The notes under the pieces were generated by a model, which saw only the letters and a list, made by a program, of their open reading frames with translations, was not told the DNA's origin and ran no database searches. Positions 1-6,326 of a stretch of 8,798 nt of DNA are shown here, piece after piece; positions within the stretch are counted from its first letter, which is position 1; every line of letters starts with the position of its first letter. The position numbers were made by a program, and so were the translations under genes. The DNA lies in contig JAFSHJ010000075.1 in NCBI GenBank assembly GCA_017440425.1, positions 1-8,798 on the forward strand, in the 5' to 3' direction. Source of the stretch: Oscillospiraceae bacterium. GTDB taxonomy: Bacteria > Bacillota > Clostridia > Oscillospirales > Ruminococcaceae.

Positions 1-1364
1 CGGACATAATCGTCGGCTTTTTCCCTACTCAAAAGAACAACTGTTTCGACATGACCCGTTCTCGGGAACATATCCACTGCGGTTATCTCCCGTGGGTGAT
101 AGCCGAGCTCTGCAAACAACTTGGCATCTCTTGCGGCGGTGGCGCTGTTGCAGGAGACCATCACCACTCTGTCGGGTGCCATGCGCACCACGGCTTCGAT
201 GGCTTCGGCGCTGCAGCCTGCTCTCGGCGGGTCAAGTATCACGACCTGGGGGTGTTCGCCGCGTTTTTCCAGCTCAACTGCCGCCTCCCCCGCATCTGCA
301 AGTATAAACTCCGCATTGGCAACTCCGTTTCGCTTTGCGTTTTCTTTTGCATTATCCACAGCAGACGGTACTATCTCCGCACCGATGACTCGCTCGGCAC
401 GCTTCGCCATGGAAAGTCCTATGGTGCCGGCGCCGCAATAGAGATCTATCAGCAGACCTCCCTCCGGTGCGGCATAATCTTCCGCGATGCCGTAGAGCAG
501 CTCTGCGCCCCGGCGGTTGACCTGATAGAATGCGGTGGGTGCAATGTTAAACTTCAGCCCGCGGAGGGTATCGGTGATGTGACCTTGGCCGCTGACTGTG
601 CGGCATTTTTCGCCCAGCAGCACGTTTCCGTCGGTGGTGTTGGTGTTTATGACAACGCCTGTCACCTGCGGTATTTTTGCAAGTCTCTGTGCCAAAAGCT
701 CCTCTTTTGGAATGGAATCGCCATTGACAACGAGACAGACCATCGTATCTCCGCTGATCTCACCGTGGCGGATAAATATGCTGCGGACGAGACCTTTTTT
801 GCTCTCTTCGTCATATATCGAGATATTTTCTTCTTTTAAAAATGCGGTAACTTCTTTTACGATATCACCGAAAAATGCGGGATGCAGCGCACATTCCGCT
901 TTGCCTGCAATTCTATGGCTGTGGCGGGCATAAAACCCTGCGCGGACCGCGCCGTTTTCATCCTTTGTCACGGGATAGATGCCTTTGTTGCGGTAACCCT
1001 CTGTGTTGGGAGAGGCAACTATGCGCTTAACGTCAATTTCAAAACCGCCGATGCGTCTGAAGTTTTCTTCGACCCAGCGGCGCTTCATCTCCAATTCGGC
1101 ATCATAGCTGATGTGCGGAAACATACATCCGCCGCAGCGGGGAAATGCCTCGCAGACGCAATCCGTTCTGCTTTTTGAGGGCACTATCAGCTCCTCAATT
1201 TTGCCGATGCAATATTTTTTGGTGCATTTTATTATCTTTGCTTTCAGCTTATCTCCGGTGAATGCGCCCTGCACGAACACCACCATATTTTCGACTCTGC
1301 CCACACCGCTTCCCTCTGCGGTGGTATCGGTTATATCTATTGTGACTATATCGTTCTTTTTCAA
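1..1364 (-). CDS. rlmD: 23S rRNA (uracil-C5)-methyltransferase, RlmD/RumA (TrmA) family, C-terminus cut by window edge
   Basis: SAM-dependent enzyme that methylates C5 of a uracil in 23S rRNA (U1939 in E. coli RlmD; Bacillota homologues of the RlmCD type can also modify U747). 454 codons are visible. Seen: an N-terminal TRAM-like beta region (about 1-60); a 4Fe-4S cysteine set C71, C77, C80 (CEAFPRCGGC) plus C158; SAM motif I DLYCGAGTIGLSMA (307-320); DPPRAGC (378-384); the nucleophile C405 in VSCNSATAARD; and the general-base glutamate E440 in FPRTGHVET. All key residues are present, so the protein should be active. The start is TTG at 1364: an in-frame TAG lies two codons upstream, no ATG intervenes, and a GAGAGGGA Shine-Dalgarno sits about 8 nt before it. 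The stop codon lies beyond position 1. Monocistronic as far as seen; not functionally linked to the downstream operon. Confidence 0.93.
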   Translation of the reverse strand, partial: MKKNDIVTIDITDTTAEGSGVGRVENMVVFVQGAFTGDKLKAKIIKCTKKYCIGKIEELIVPSKSRTDCVCEAFPRCGGCMFPHISYDAELEMKRRWVEENFRRIGGFEIDVKRIVASPNTEGYRNKGIYPVTKDENGAVRAGFYARHSHRIAGKAECALHPAFFGDIVKEVTAFLKEENISIYDEESKKGLVRSIFIRHGEISGDTMVCLVVNGDSIPKEELLAQRLAKIPQVTGVVINTNTTDGNVLLGEKCRTVSGQGHITDTLRGLKFNIAPTAFYQVNRRGAELLYGIAEDYAAPEGGLLIDLYCGAGTIGLSMAKRAERVIGAEIVPSAVDNAKENAKRNGVANAEFILADAGEAAVELEKRGEHPQVVILDPPRAGCSAEAIEAVVRMAPDRVVMVSCNSATAARDAKLFAELGYHPREITAVDMFPRTGHVETVVLLSREKADDYV

Positions 1365-1431
1365 GCTCTAATCCCTCTCTTTTTGCTTTTGCGGATTTTA
1401 AGCATAATTCCCCAATTTTAATCTACCTTTT

Positions 1432-1460
1432 AATATACCATATAATCCCGCTCTGCACAA
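1432..1460 (-). promoter_or_regulatory. Predicted sigma-A promoter of the rRNA methyltransferase gene
   Basis: Read on the minus strand: -35 TTGTGC (1455-1460), 17-nt spacer, -10 TATATT (1432-1437), with an extended -10 TG one base upstream (TGGTATATT). This predicts a transcript start near 1425 and a leader of about 60 nt before the TTG start. The -35 is weak (4 of 6); the extended -10 compensates. The rest of the 1365-1484 gap shows nothing else recognisable. Confidence 0.55.
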
Positions 1461-1484
1461 GTGGAAAACACTTTGATCAAACAC

Positions 1485-1519
1485 AAAAAACGGCTGGTGC
1501 ATCAAATCTGCATCAGCCG
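1485..1519 (-). terminator. Intrinsic terminator of the IclR-family gene
   Basis: Just past the IclR stop codon the minus strand forms a hairpin with arms CGGCTGATGCA and TGCACCAGCCG (6 bp, one A-C mismatch, 4 bp; loop about 7 nt), followed immediately by six T (plus-strand A run 1485-1490). There is no T run on the plus-strand side, so it acts for leftward transcription only. It separates iclR from the rRNA methyltransferase transcription unit. Confidence 0.8.
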
Positions 1520-1530
1520 AAAATCCGACA

Positions 1531-2331
1531 TTATTCGTCCGTGTCTTTCTTCTCGGAATATCCCATACGGAAGGATATCTCCTTTGCCATATTCCAAAGT
1601 GCAGGAAGAACGGTATCTCTTATAAATTCATCGTTCAGGCGCTCGGCACTGTCGAAAGCACTTATCGCTGCGGCAATACGTCCGCTGTAATCATAGAGCG
1701 GCACGGAAACACAGCGGTGTCCCTCTTCGCACTCCTCGTTATCCAGCGCATATTTTCTCTGCTGCACCAAAACAAGCTCCCTCTGCAGCTCGTCCAGCTT
1801 TGTGATGGTGTTGTTGGTGAGACGTATCTGCCCGCTGCGTTCAAAAATCTGCTGAACTCTGCTGGGCGGCATTGCACTGAGCAATATCTTGCCCGAACCT
1901 GTGGAATGCATCGGTGCATCCTTGCCGATTCTTATCATTGTATCCACAAGTCCGTGAGGCGCACCCACCAGGTCAAGATAGATGAGCTCACCCTCACGCT
2001 CTACCGCAAGCAGCACCCCAACATTATATATATTTGCAAACTCGCTGAGCAGTGAACCTGCCATGCTTCTCAGCACAAGGTTGCTCTCCAGCGAGTTTCC
2101 GAGACGGCATATCTTCCACGTCAGAGCATAGTATCCGGTGTTGTCATCGTGATAGGCATAACCCTGGTCGCACATCGTCCGCAGATATCGCAGCACCGTT
2201 GGCTGGGATATTCCAAGGTTCTCGGAAATGTTTTTAAGTCTCATAGGCAGTCTGCTGGCTGCCATATATTCAATTATCCTGAAAAGTTTATCGGATGAAA
2301 GATTGGCTTCCATTCCCTTTGTCTGTGCCAT
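1531..2331 (-). CDS. IclR-family transcriptional regulator
   Basis: DNA-binding regulator of 266 aa, the usual length of the family. Seen: an N-terminal winged helix-turn-helix (about 12-70) with the recognition region LKNISENLGISQPTVLRYL (32-50), then the C-terminal effector-binding domain (about 80-255) with the family signatures GSGKILLSAM (145-154) and YALDNEECEEGHRCVSVP (194-211), followed by AAISAF. IclR proteins bind small metabolites, often organic or sugar acids, and act as repressors or activators of adjacent catabolic operons. Start: an in-frame ATG at 2352 exists, but the predicted transcript begins at about 2354, leaving that codon without a leader. The ATG at 2331 has GGGAGGT 6 nt upstream and is preferred. 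It is divergent from the ALDH/transaldolase operon, the likely target; the effector is probably a substrate or intermediate of that pathway (inference). Confidence 0.92.
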   Translation of the reverse strand: MAQTKGMEANLSSDKLFRIIEYMAASRLPMRLKNISENLGISQPTVLRYLRTMCDQGYAYHDDNTGYYALTWKICRLGNSLESNLVLRSMAGSLLSEFANIYNVGVLLAVEREGELIYLDLVGAPHGLVDTMIRIGKDAPMHSTGSGKILLSAMPPSRVQQIFERSGQIRLTNNTITKLDELQRELVLVQQRKYALDNEECEEGHRCVSVPLYDYSGRIAAAISAFDSAERLNDEFIRDTVLPALWNMAKEISFRMGYSEKKDTDE

Positions 2332-2337
2332 CACGGC

Positions 2338-2344
2338 ACCTCCC
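2338..2344 (-). promoter_or_regulatory. Ribosome binding site that sets the IclR start
   Basis: Minus-strand GGGAGGT, spaced 6 nt from the ATG at 2331. It lies downstream of the alternative in-frame ATG at 2352, so it supports the shorter 266-aa protein rather than the 273-aa reading. Confidence 0.7.
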
Positions 2345-2360
2345 ACATTCATTTTGTTTC

Positions 2361-2389
2361 ATTATATATATTTTCCTTGTAATATTCAA
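2361..2389 (-). promoter_or_regulatory. Predicted sigma-A promoter of the IclR-family gene
   Basis: Read on the minus strand: -35 TTGAAT (2384-2389), exactly 17 nt, -10 TATAAT (2361-2366). The predicted start point is near 2354, giving a leader of about 22 nt to the ATG at 2331. The -10 is perfect and the -35 matches 4 of 6. Confidence 0.7.
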
Positions 2390-2561
2390 GTGCTTTTGCT
2401 CATTTTCAATTTTATTATTTGAAATAAACCTTTTTTTTACACAAATTTTTATAACTTTTCATCTTTTCGCACCGGAAATTTAAACAAAAAACACAACCCA
2501 AATTTATGTATTTTAACAGCTTTAAAATTCCTCAAAAAGCTTTTAAAAACCGCTCCTGCTC
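2390..2561. other. AT-rich divergent intergenic spacer
   Basis: Spacer between the iclR promoter and the operon promoter, strongly AT-rich with A and T runs (for example T8 near 2431-2438). No ORF of note and no terminator. Weak structure: TTTCAA (2404-2409) and TTGAAA (2419-2424) form an inverted repeat with a 9-nt gap about 15 bp upstream of the iclR -35, loosely resembling the palindrome in the operon leader; this could be an autoregulatory site or chance in AT-rich DNA. AGCTTT motifs near 2519 and 2538 are imperfect direct repeats of no clear meaning. Confidence 0.4.
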
Positions 2562-2590
2562 TTGACATTTCCACCCCAAAAGCCTATAAT
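2562..2590 (+). promoter_or_regulatory. Strong sigma-A promoter of the four-gene operon
   Basis: Consensus -35 TTGACA (2562-2567), a 17-nt spacer and consensus -10 TATAAT (2585-2590). Both hexamers match perfectly at optimal spacing, predicting a start near 2597 and a leader of about 69 nt. A promoter this strong needs tight control, in keeping with the palindromes immediately downstream. The ribosome binding site of the first gene is AAAGGAAG at 2651-2658. Confidence 0.87.
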
Positions 2591-2596
2591 ATAATT

Positions 2597-2609
2597 GCGA
2601 TATAATCGC
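2597..2609. repeat. Palindrome GCGAT-ATA-ATCGC at the predicted transcription start
   Basis: Perfect 5-bp arms around a 3-bp ATA centre, positioned at the predicted +1. It could be an additional operator element or a minor leader structure. It has the same arm-3-arm geometry as the GAAAT boxes downstream but a different sequence. Confidence 0.35.
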
Positions 2610-2642
2610 GAAATCGAATTTCAATATATGAAATTGAATTTT
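2610..2642. promoter_or_regulatory. Candidate operator: two tandem palindromic GAAAT-N3-ATTTC boxes
   Basis: Box 1 is GAAATCGAATTTC (2610-2622), a perfect 5-3-5 palindrome. Box 2 is GAAATTGAATTTT (2630-2642), identical at 11 of 13 positions. The boxes are 20 bp apart, about two helical turns, so they face the same side of the DNA. The junction forms a further palindrome, AATTTCA-ATATA-TGAAATT (2617-2635). The E. coli IclR site, as I recall it, has a GAAAT-N-ATTTC core, so the arms resemble a known IclR-family operator with a slightly wider centre. The location from about +14 to +46 of the operon transcript, just before the ribosome binding site, suits repression by a roadblock or by holding polymerase. 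That the neighbouring IclR protein binds here is inference. Confidence 0.5.
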
Positions 2643-2665
2643 ATAATTAGAAAGGAAGACTTATT

Positions 2666-4183
2666 ATGGCTGTTGAACGCAAAAAGTATTGTGCCGGTGG
2701 CGAATGGAAAGATTCCAAGACCACAAAATGGATGGAGGTAACCGACTCCTCCACAGGTGAAGTTATCGCTGAAGTTCCCTGCTGCACAGAAGAAGAAGTT
2801 GAAGAAGCTATTGCCGCTGCTGCTGCTGCATTCCCCGAATGGTCTATGCTCTCCCTCAGTAAGCGCACCCAGATGATGTTCAAATGGCGTGACGTTCTGG
2901 TTGAGCACCTCGATGAGCTCACCGTTCTCTGCGCAAAAGAACTTGGTAAAAACCTTGTAGAGGCAAGAGGCGACATTCTCAAGGCTATCGAGCCCACAGA
3001 GCTTGCTTGCGCTACTCCCTATATTTCCCAGGGTACTGCATCCCTGCAGGTAACCACAGGTTTTGATACCGCTTCCTATCGTATGCCTCTCGGCGTTGTT
3101 GCAGGTATCGTTCCCTTTAACTTCCCCGCTATGATTCCTTGGGGCTGGATGGTTCCCCTCGCAATTGCAACAGGTAACACAGTAGTTCTTAAGGCTGCTT
3201 CCTACACCCCGCTCACCTCTATGCGTATCCTTGAGCTCTTCTATGAAGAAGCAGGCTTCCCCAAGGGCGTAGTTAACCTCGTAACCTGCTCCCGTAAAGA
3301 ATCCGAGATGTTCCTCACCGATCCCAGAATCAAGGCTGTTACCTTCGTAGGTTCCACCGATATCGGTAAGCACATCTATTCCGTTGCTGCTGCTCACGGC
3401 AAGCGCGTTCAGGCTCAGACCGAAGCTAAAAACCACGCTCTCGTTCTTGAAGACTGCGATCTCGAAAGCACAGTTAACGCTATCATCAACTCCACATTCG
3501 GCTGCGCCGGCATGCGCTGCATGGCTCTCCCCGTAATCGTTGTTCAGAACTCCATCGCTGATAAGTTTGTTGCTCTTCTCAAAGAGAAAGCACAGGCTCT
3601 CAAGGTTGGCTGCGCATACGATCCCGAAACCAAACTCGGACCCGTTGTTACCGCAAAGCATAAGCAGTTCGTTTGCGATTGGATCCAGAAGGGTATTGAC
3701 GAAGGCGCTGAGCTCGTACTCGATGGCCGCGACATCGTTGTTCCCGGTTATGAAAACGGCTTCTTCGTAGGACCCACCATCCTCGACAAAGTTACCGCTG
3801 ATATGTCCGTTGGTGATTGCGAGATCTTTGGACCGGTTACCGTTATTAAGCGCGTAGATACCTTCGAAGAAGGCCTTGCTATCATGAACGCTAACCGTTT
3901 TGCTAACGGCTCCGCTATCTTCACCCAGAACGGCTACTATGCACGTCAGTTTGAGCTCCTCTCCGACGGCGGCATGGTTGGTATCAACGTTGGTATCCCC
4001 GTTCCCTCCGCATACTTCCCGTTCTCCGGAAACAAAGACTCCTTCTTCGGCGACCAGCACGTTCTCGGTCTCGACGGCGTTCGTTTCTACACCCGCGCTA
4101 AGACCGTTACCAAACACTGGTACGACGAGCATTCCCGCAAGAAGGTTATGGACACTTGGGAAGGCACCGTTGAACGTGTATAA
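2666..4183 (+). CDS. Aldehyde dehydrogenase, methylmalonate-semialdehyde dehydrogenase-like (probably CoA-acylating)
   Basis: 505-aa cytoplasmic NAD(P)-dependent aldehyde dehydrogenase, full length. Seen: NAD-binding/oxyanion FNFPAMIP with N152; K176 in VVLKAAS; FVGSTDIG (227-234) of the Rossmann turn; catalytic C285 in GMRCMALP, preceded by R284; EIFGPV with E386; and the C-terminal block FANGSAIFT to GINVGIPVPSAYFPFSG. These blocks are typical of the MMSDH/IolA/MmsA subfamily. The usual ALDH general-base glutamate (ELGGKN in most ALDHs) is replaced by Q251 in QTEAKNH; MMSDH proteins also lack it, and they release acyl-CoA by thiolysis rather than hydrolysis. Here the likely product is therefore an acyl-CoA from a carboxylated semialdehyde, though the substrate is unknown. 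No valine or inositol catabolic genes are nearby. First gene of the operon, with a good Shine-Dalgarno 9 nt before the ATG and strongly biased codons suggesting high expression. Confidence 0.92.
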   Translation: MAVERKKYCAGGEWKDSKTTKWMEVTDSSTGEVIAEVPCCTEEEVEEAIAAAAAAFPEWSMLSLSKRTQMMFKWRDVLVEHLDELTVLCAKELGKNLVEARGDILKAIEPTELACATPYISQGTASLQVTTGFDTASYRMPLGVVAGIVPFNFPAMIPWGWMVPLAIATGNTVVLKAASYTPLTSMRILELFYEEAGFPKGVVNLVTCSRKESEMFLTDPRIKAVTFVGSTDIGKHIYSVAAAHGKRVQAQTEAKNHALVLEDCDLESTVNAIINSTFGCAGMRCMALPVIVVQNSIADKFVALLKEKAQALKVGCAYDPETKLGPVVTAKHKQFVCDWIQKGIDEGAELVLDGRDIVVPGYENGFFVGPTILDKVTADMSVGDCEIFGPVTVIKRVDTFEEGLAIMNANRFANGSAIFTQNGYYARQFELLSDGGMVGINVGIPVPSAYFPFSGNKDSFFGDQHVLGLDGVRFYTRAKTVTKHWYDEHSRKKVMDTWEGTVERV

Positions 4184-4199
4184 TTGCTGACAACGTTCA
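4171..4199 (+). other. Possible intercistronic hairpin between ALDH and first transaldolase
   Basis: TGAACGT (4171-4177) and ACGTTCA (4193-4199) are perfectly complementary with a 15-nt loop and span the ALDH stop codon. No T run follows, so it is not an intrinsic terminator. It could affect mRNA processing or stability just upstream of the next ribosome binding site (AAGGAG, 4203-4208). The stem is short and may be fortuitous. Confidence 0.25.
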
Positions 4200-4217
4200 C
4201 GAAAGGAGAAAATTACA

Positions 4218-5243
4218 ATGTCAAACGCCTATCTTAAATGGCTTACCGAAAACACAGAAACCGCTTGGTGGACCGATACCGCTGACTACAGCACCATGGA
4301 CGAAGCTATCGCCAACGGCGCTGTCGGCTGCACCACCAACCCCGTTATCGTTTGCAAAGGCATCAACTCCGATCCCGATTTTTGGCGCCCCTACCTCAAA
4401 TCCGCCGAAGGTCTCACCGGTGACGAGAAGACCATCGAGATCATCCGCTGCGTAACAGTTAAGATCGCTGAGAAGTTCCTTCCCATCTACGAAGCAACCA
4501 ACGGCGCTCACGGCTATGTTTGCGCACAGGTCAACCCCAAAAAGCAGGGTGACTCCGAAGCTATGATCGAAATGGGCCGCCGCCTGGCTTCCTGGGCTCC
4601 CAACGTAGCTGTTAAGATCCCCGGAACCGCTGCAGGTCTCCGTGCTCTTGAAGAGCTCACCGCAGAGGGCATCACCACTGTTGGTACAGTAAGCTTCACA
4701 GCTCCCCAGGCAGTTGCCATCGCAGCAGCTCAGCAGCGCGGTCTTGAGCGCTGCCGTGCAGCAGGCAAAAAGCCCGGCGCTGTTTTCTCCGTAATCATGG
4801 TTGGCCGTCTTGACGACTATCTCCGTGATATTGCAAAAGATATGCAGCTCGATATCCCCGAAAGCGCACTCACCAGCGCAGGTACCGCTGCTATCAAGAA
4901 GGCATACAGAGAGTGCAAGGCTCGCGGCTATGAAGCAAAACTCATGCCCGCAGCTATGCGCGGAACCTACCACGCAACTCTGCTCTCCGGCTCCAACATG
5001 ACCTTCTCCCTCGCAGGCAACATCATTGCTGCTCTCGAGAACGAGAAAGACTTCGCTCCCCACATTGATGAGGACGTTGCTGCCGAAGCTATCGAACAGC
5101 TCAACAAGATCCCCGAGTTCGTTCGCGCTTACAACTTCGAAGCTCTTCCCGAAGCTGAATTCATCCGTTTCGGTGCTACACAGAGAACCCTCTCCCAGTT
5201 TGTTGAGATGGGTTGGTCCAGCATAGCTAACTTCAAGCTTTGA
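4218..5243 (+). CDS. Transaldolase-family protein, copy 1 (intact active-site signature)
   Basis: 341-aa class I (Schiff-base) transaldolase-family enzyme with an (alpha/beta)8 barrel. Seen: WTDTAD with D20, matching the N-terminal catalytic aspartate; GCTTNPVIV with N41; the Schiff-base lysine K133 in VAVKIPGTAAGLRALEEL, which fully satisfies the transaldolase lysine pattern as I recall it; T157 in TVGTVSF; VGRLDDYL (195-202); and a conserved C-terminal block IPEFVRAY to FGATQRTLSQF. It is longer than the roughly 215-aa TalC/fructose-6-phosphate aldolase group and nearer the length of TalB-type enzymes, but divergent: position 43 after TTNP is V where known enzymes usually have S, T or A. 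It may transfer or cleave a three-carbon dihydroxyacetone unit from a ketose or ketose phosphate; substrate unknown. Translationally linked to ALDH (34-nt gap), with AAGGAG 9 nt before the ATG. About one third identical by eye to the next gene. Confidence 0.9.
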   Translation: MSNAYLKWLTENTETAWWTDTADYSTMDEAIANGAVGCTTNPVIVCKGINSDPDFWRPYLKSAEGLTGDEKTIEIIRCVTVKIAEKFLPIYEATNGAHGYVCAQVNPKKQGDSEAMIEMGRRLASWAPNVAVKIPGTAAGLRALEELTAEGITTVGTVSFTAPQAVAIAAAQQRGLERCRAAGKKPGAVFSVIMVGRLDDYLRDIAKDMQLDIPESALTSAGTAAIKKAYRECKARGYEAKLMPAAMRGTYHATLLSGSNMTFSLAGNIIAALENEKDFAPHIDEDVAAEAIEQLNKIPEFVRAYNFEALPEAEFIRFGATQRTLSQFVEMGWSSIANFKL

Positions 5244-5248
5244 TCGAC

Positions 5249-5253
5249 GGAGG
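5249..5253 (+). promoter_or_regulatory. Ribosome binding site that decides the start of transaldolase copy 2
   Basis: GGAGG abuts the first in-frame ATG (5254) with no spacer, which would not allow initiation there, and is 9 nt from the second ATG (5263). The second ATG also aligns better with the N-terminus of copy 1. Confidence 0.65.
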
Positions 5254-5262
5254 ATGAGCGAT

Positions 5263-6312
5263 ATGAACTATTTGCAATGGCTGACTACGGAGACTCCTAC
5301 CAAGTTCTGGCATGACTCCGCCATCCCCTCCGAGATAGACGCAGCTATTGAAAACGGTGCTGTAGGCTGCACCACCAACCCGGTGCTCACCTATAAGACT
5401 CTGCAGGCTGTTCCCGAATTCTGGCAGCCCATGGTAGATCAGATCCCCAAGGATCTCACCCAGCCCGAGCATGCTGAAGCACTGCTCCAGATGGTTGCTA
5501 CCTATGCAGCAAGCAAGTTCCGTAAAATTTTCGAGGAGACCAACGGTCAGCACGGCTATGCTTTGGGTCAGCTCGATCCCTCCATCTGCATGGATGCTGA
5601 CAAGATGCTTGCACAGGGTCTGCGTTACGCTTCCTGGGCAGACAACATCTCCGTTAAAACTCCCTCCATCAAATCCGCTCTTCCCCTTGTTGAAGAGCTT
5701 TCCTCCCGCGGTATTGCGGTTTGCACAACTGTAAACTTTTCCGTGTCCCAGGCAATGGCGATGGCCGAAGCTTATATGCGCGGCCGCGCCAAGGCCATTG
5801 CGGCAGGCATTCAGCCCAAGCCTCTCTTTGTTGTTCAGCAGGGCGGTCGTCTTGACGAGTATCTTCTCGAAACTGCTACAGACAGCCGTATCGATATCGA
5901 TCCCGAGATCATCCGCAACGCAGGCAACGCTATCTGCAAAAAGGTTTACAGAATCTTTAAAGAGCGCAACATTCCCGCAATGATCATGCCCGCAGGACTT
6001 CGCGGTGTTCATCACCTCACCTCCATGGCAGGCGCAGATATGACCTTCTCCCTGCAGGCACGCATTCAGCAGATGACTATCGAAGCTGATCCCGAGCGTG
6101 TTTGCCACATCGACGATGAGATCCCCGAATCTGTGATCAAAGAGCTCTATAAGCTCCCCGAATTCGTCCGTGCGTATGAAGAAGGCGCACTTAAGCCGGA
6201 AGAGTTCACCACCTTTGGTGTTACCCAGAAGACTATGTCCCAGTTCCTCTGGACCGGTTGGGTGCCCCTCGAAAACTATCAGAAAGCTCCCACCGGAGCA
6301 AGATGGTTCTAA
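5263..6312 (+). CDS. Transaldolase-family protein, copy 2 (degenerate active-site signature)
   Basis: 349 aa from the preferred ATG (352 from the upstream ATG at 5254). Clearly paralogous to copy 1 along its length: YLQWLT near the N-terminus, ENGAVGCTTNPV, EETNGQHGYA, GGRLDEYL, a LPEFVRAYEEG-type block and FGVTQKTMSQF, plus a short C-terminal tail (APTGARWF) that copy 1 lacks. Counted from the preferred start, it keeps the catalytic aspartate (D18 in FWHDS), N39, the Schiff-base lysine K132 in ISVKTPS and a threonine in CTTVNFS (T156). The residues around the lysine differ from the family pattern: KTPSIKSAL instead of KIPGTAAGL, losing the hydrophobic residue after K, the Ser/Thr and the Gly. 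It may have a different substrate, low activity, or act as a partner subunit of copy 1. Gap of 19 nt from copy 1 and 14 nt to the dehydrogenase. Confidence 0.87.
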   Translation: MNYLQWLTTETPTKFWHDSAIPSEIDAAIENGAVGCTTNPVLTYKTLQAVPEFWQPMVDQIPKDLTQPEHAEALLQMVATYAASKFRKIFEETNGQHGYALGQLDPSICMDADKMLAQGLRYASWADNISVKTPSIKSALPLVEELSSRGIAVCTTVNFSVSQAMAMAEAYMRGRAKAIAAGIQPKPLFVVQQGGRLDEYLLETATDSRIDIDPEIIRNAGNAICKKVYRIFKERNIPAMIMPAGLRGVHHLTSMAGADMTFSLQARIQQMTIEADPERVCHIDDEIPESVIKELYKLPEFVRAYEEGALKPEEFTTFGVTQKTMSQFLWTGWVPLENYQKAPTGARWF

Positions 6313-6326
6313 AAGGAGTTTCTGCT

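Noticed and set aside
51..839. 262-codon plus-strand open frame at the left edge
   Set aside because: Antisense to the rRNA methyltransferase, whose motifs (4Fe-4S cysteines, SAM motif, catalytic C and E) read perfectly on the minus strand; the plus-strand translation has no family features.
2250..2363. 24-codon leader-peptide-like ORF overlapping the IclR start on the minus strand
   Set aside because: Its ATG overlaps the predicted -10 element of iclR, so it is unlikely to be in the transcript; no run of regulatory codons or attenuator hairpin follows.
2621..4132. 503-codon open frame on the minus strand opposite the ALDH gene
   Set aside because: Shadow of the ALDH codon bias: low-complexity, Cys/Gly/Asn-rich translation with no recognisable domain and no ribosome binding site. 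The sense frame is a clear, complete ALDH.
2666..4183. Bacterial microcompartment association of the ALDH
   Set aside because: No extra N- or C-terminal encapsulation helix is seen and there are no shell-protein genes nearby.
4221..6108. Minus-strand open frames of 280 and 291 codons opposite the transaldolases
   Set aside because: Same codon-bias shadow; the two resemble each other only because the sense genes are paralogous.
6258..6326. N-terminal extension of the dehydrogenase to an ATG at 6258
   Set aside because: It would overlap the end of transaldolase copy 2, has no Shine-Dalgarno, and adds residues with no MDR homology; the ATG at 6327 has AGGAG 8 nt upstream.
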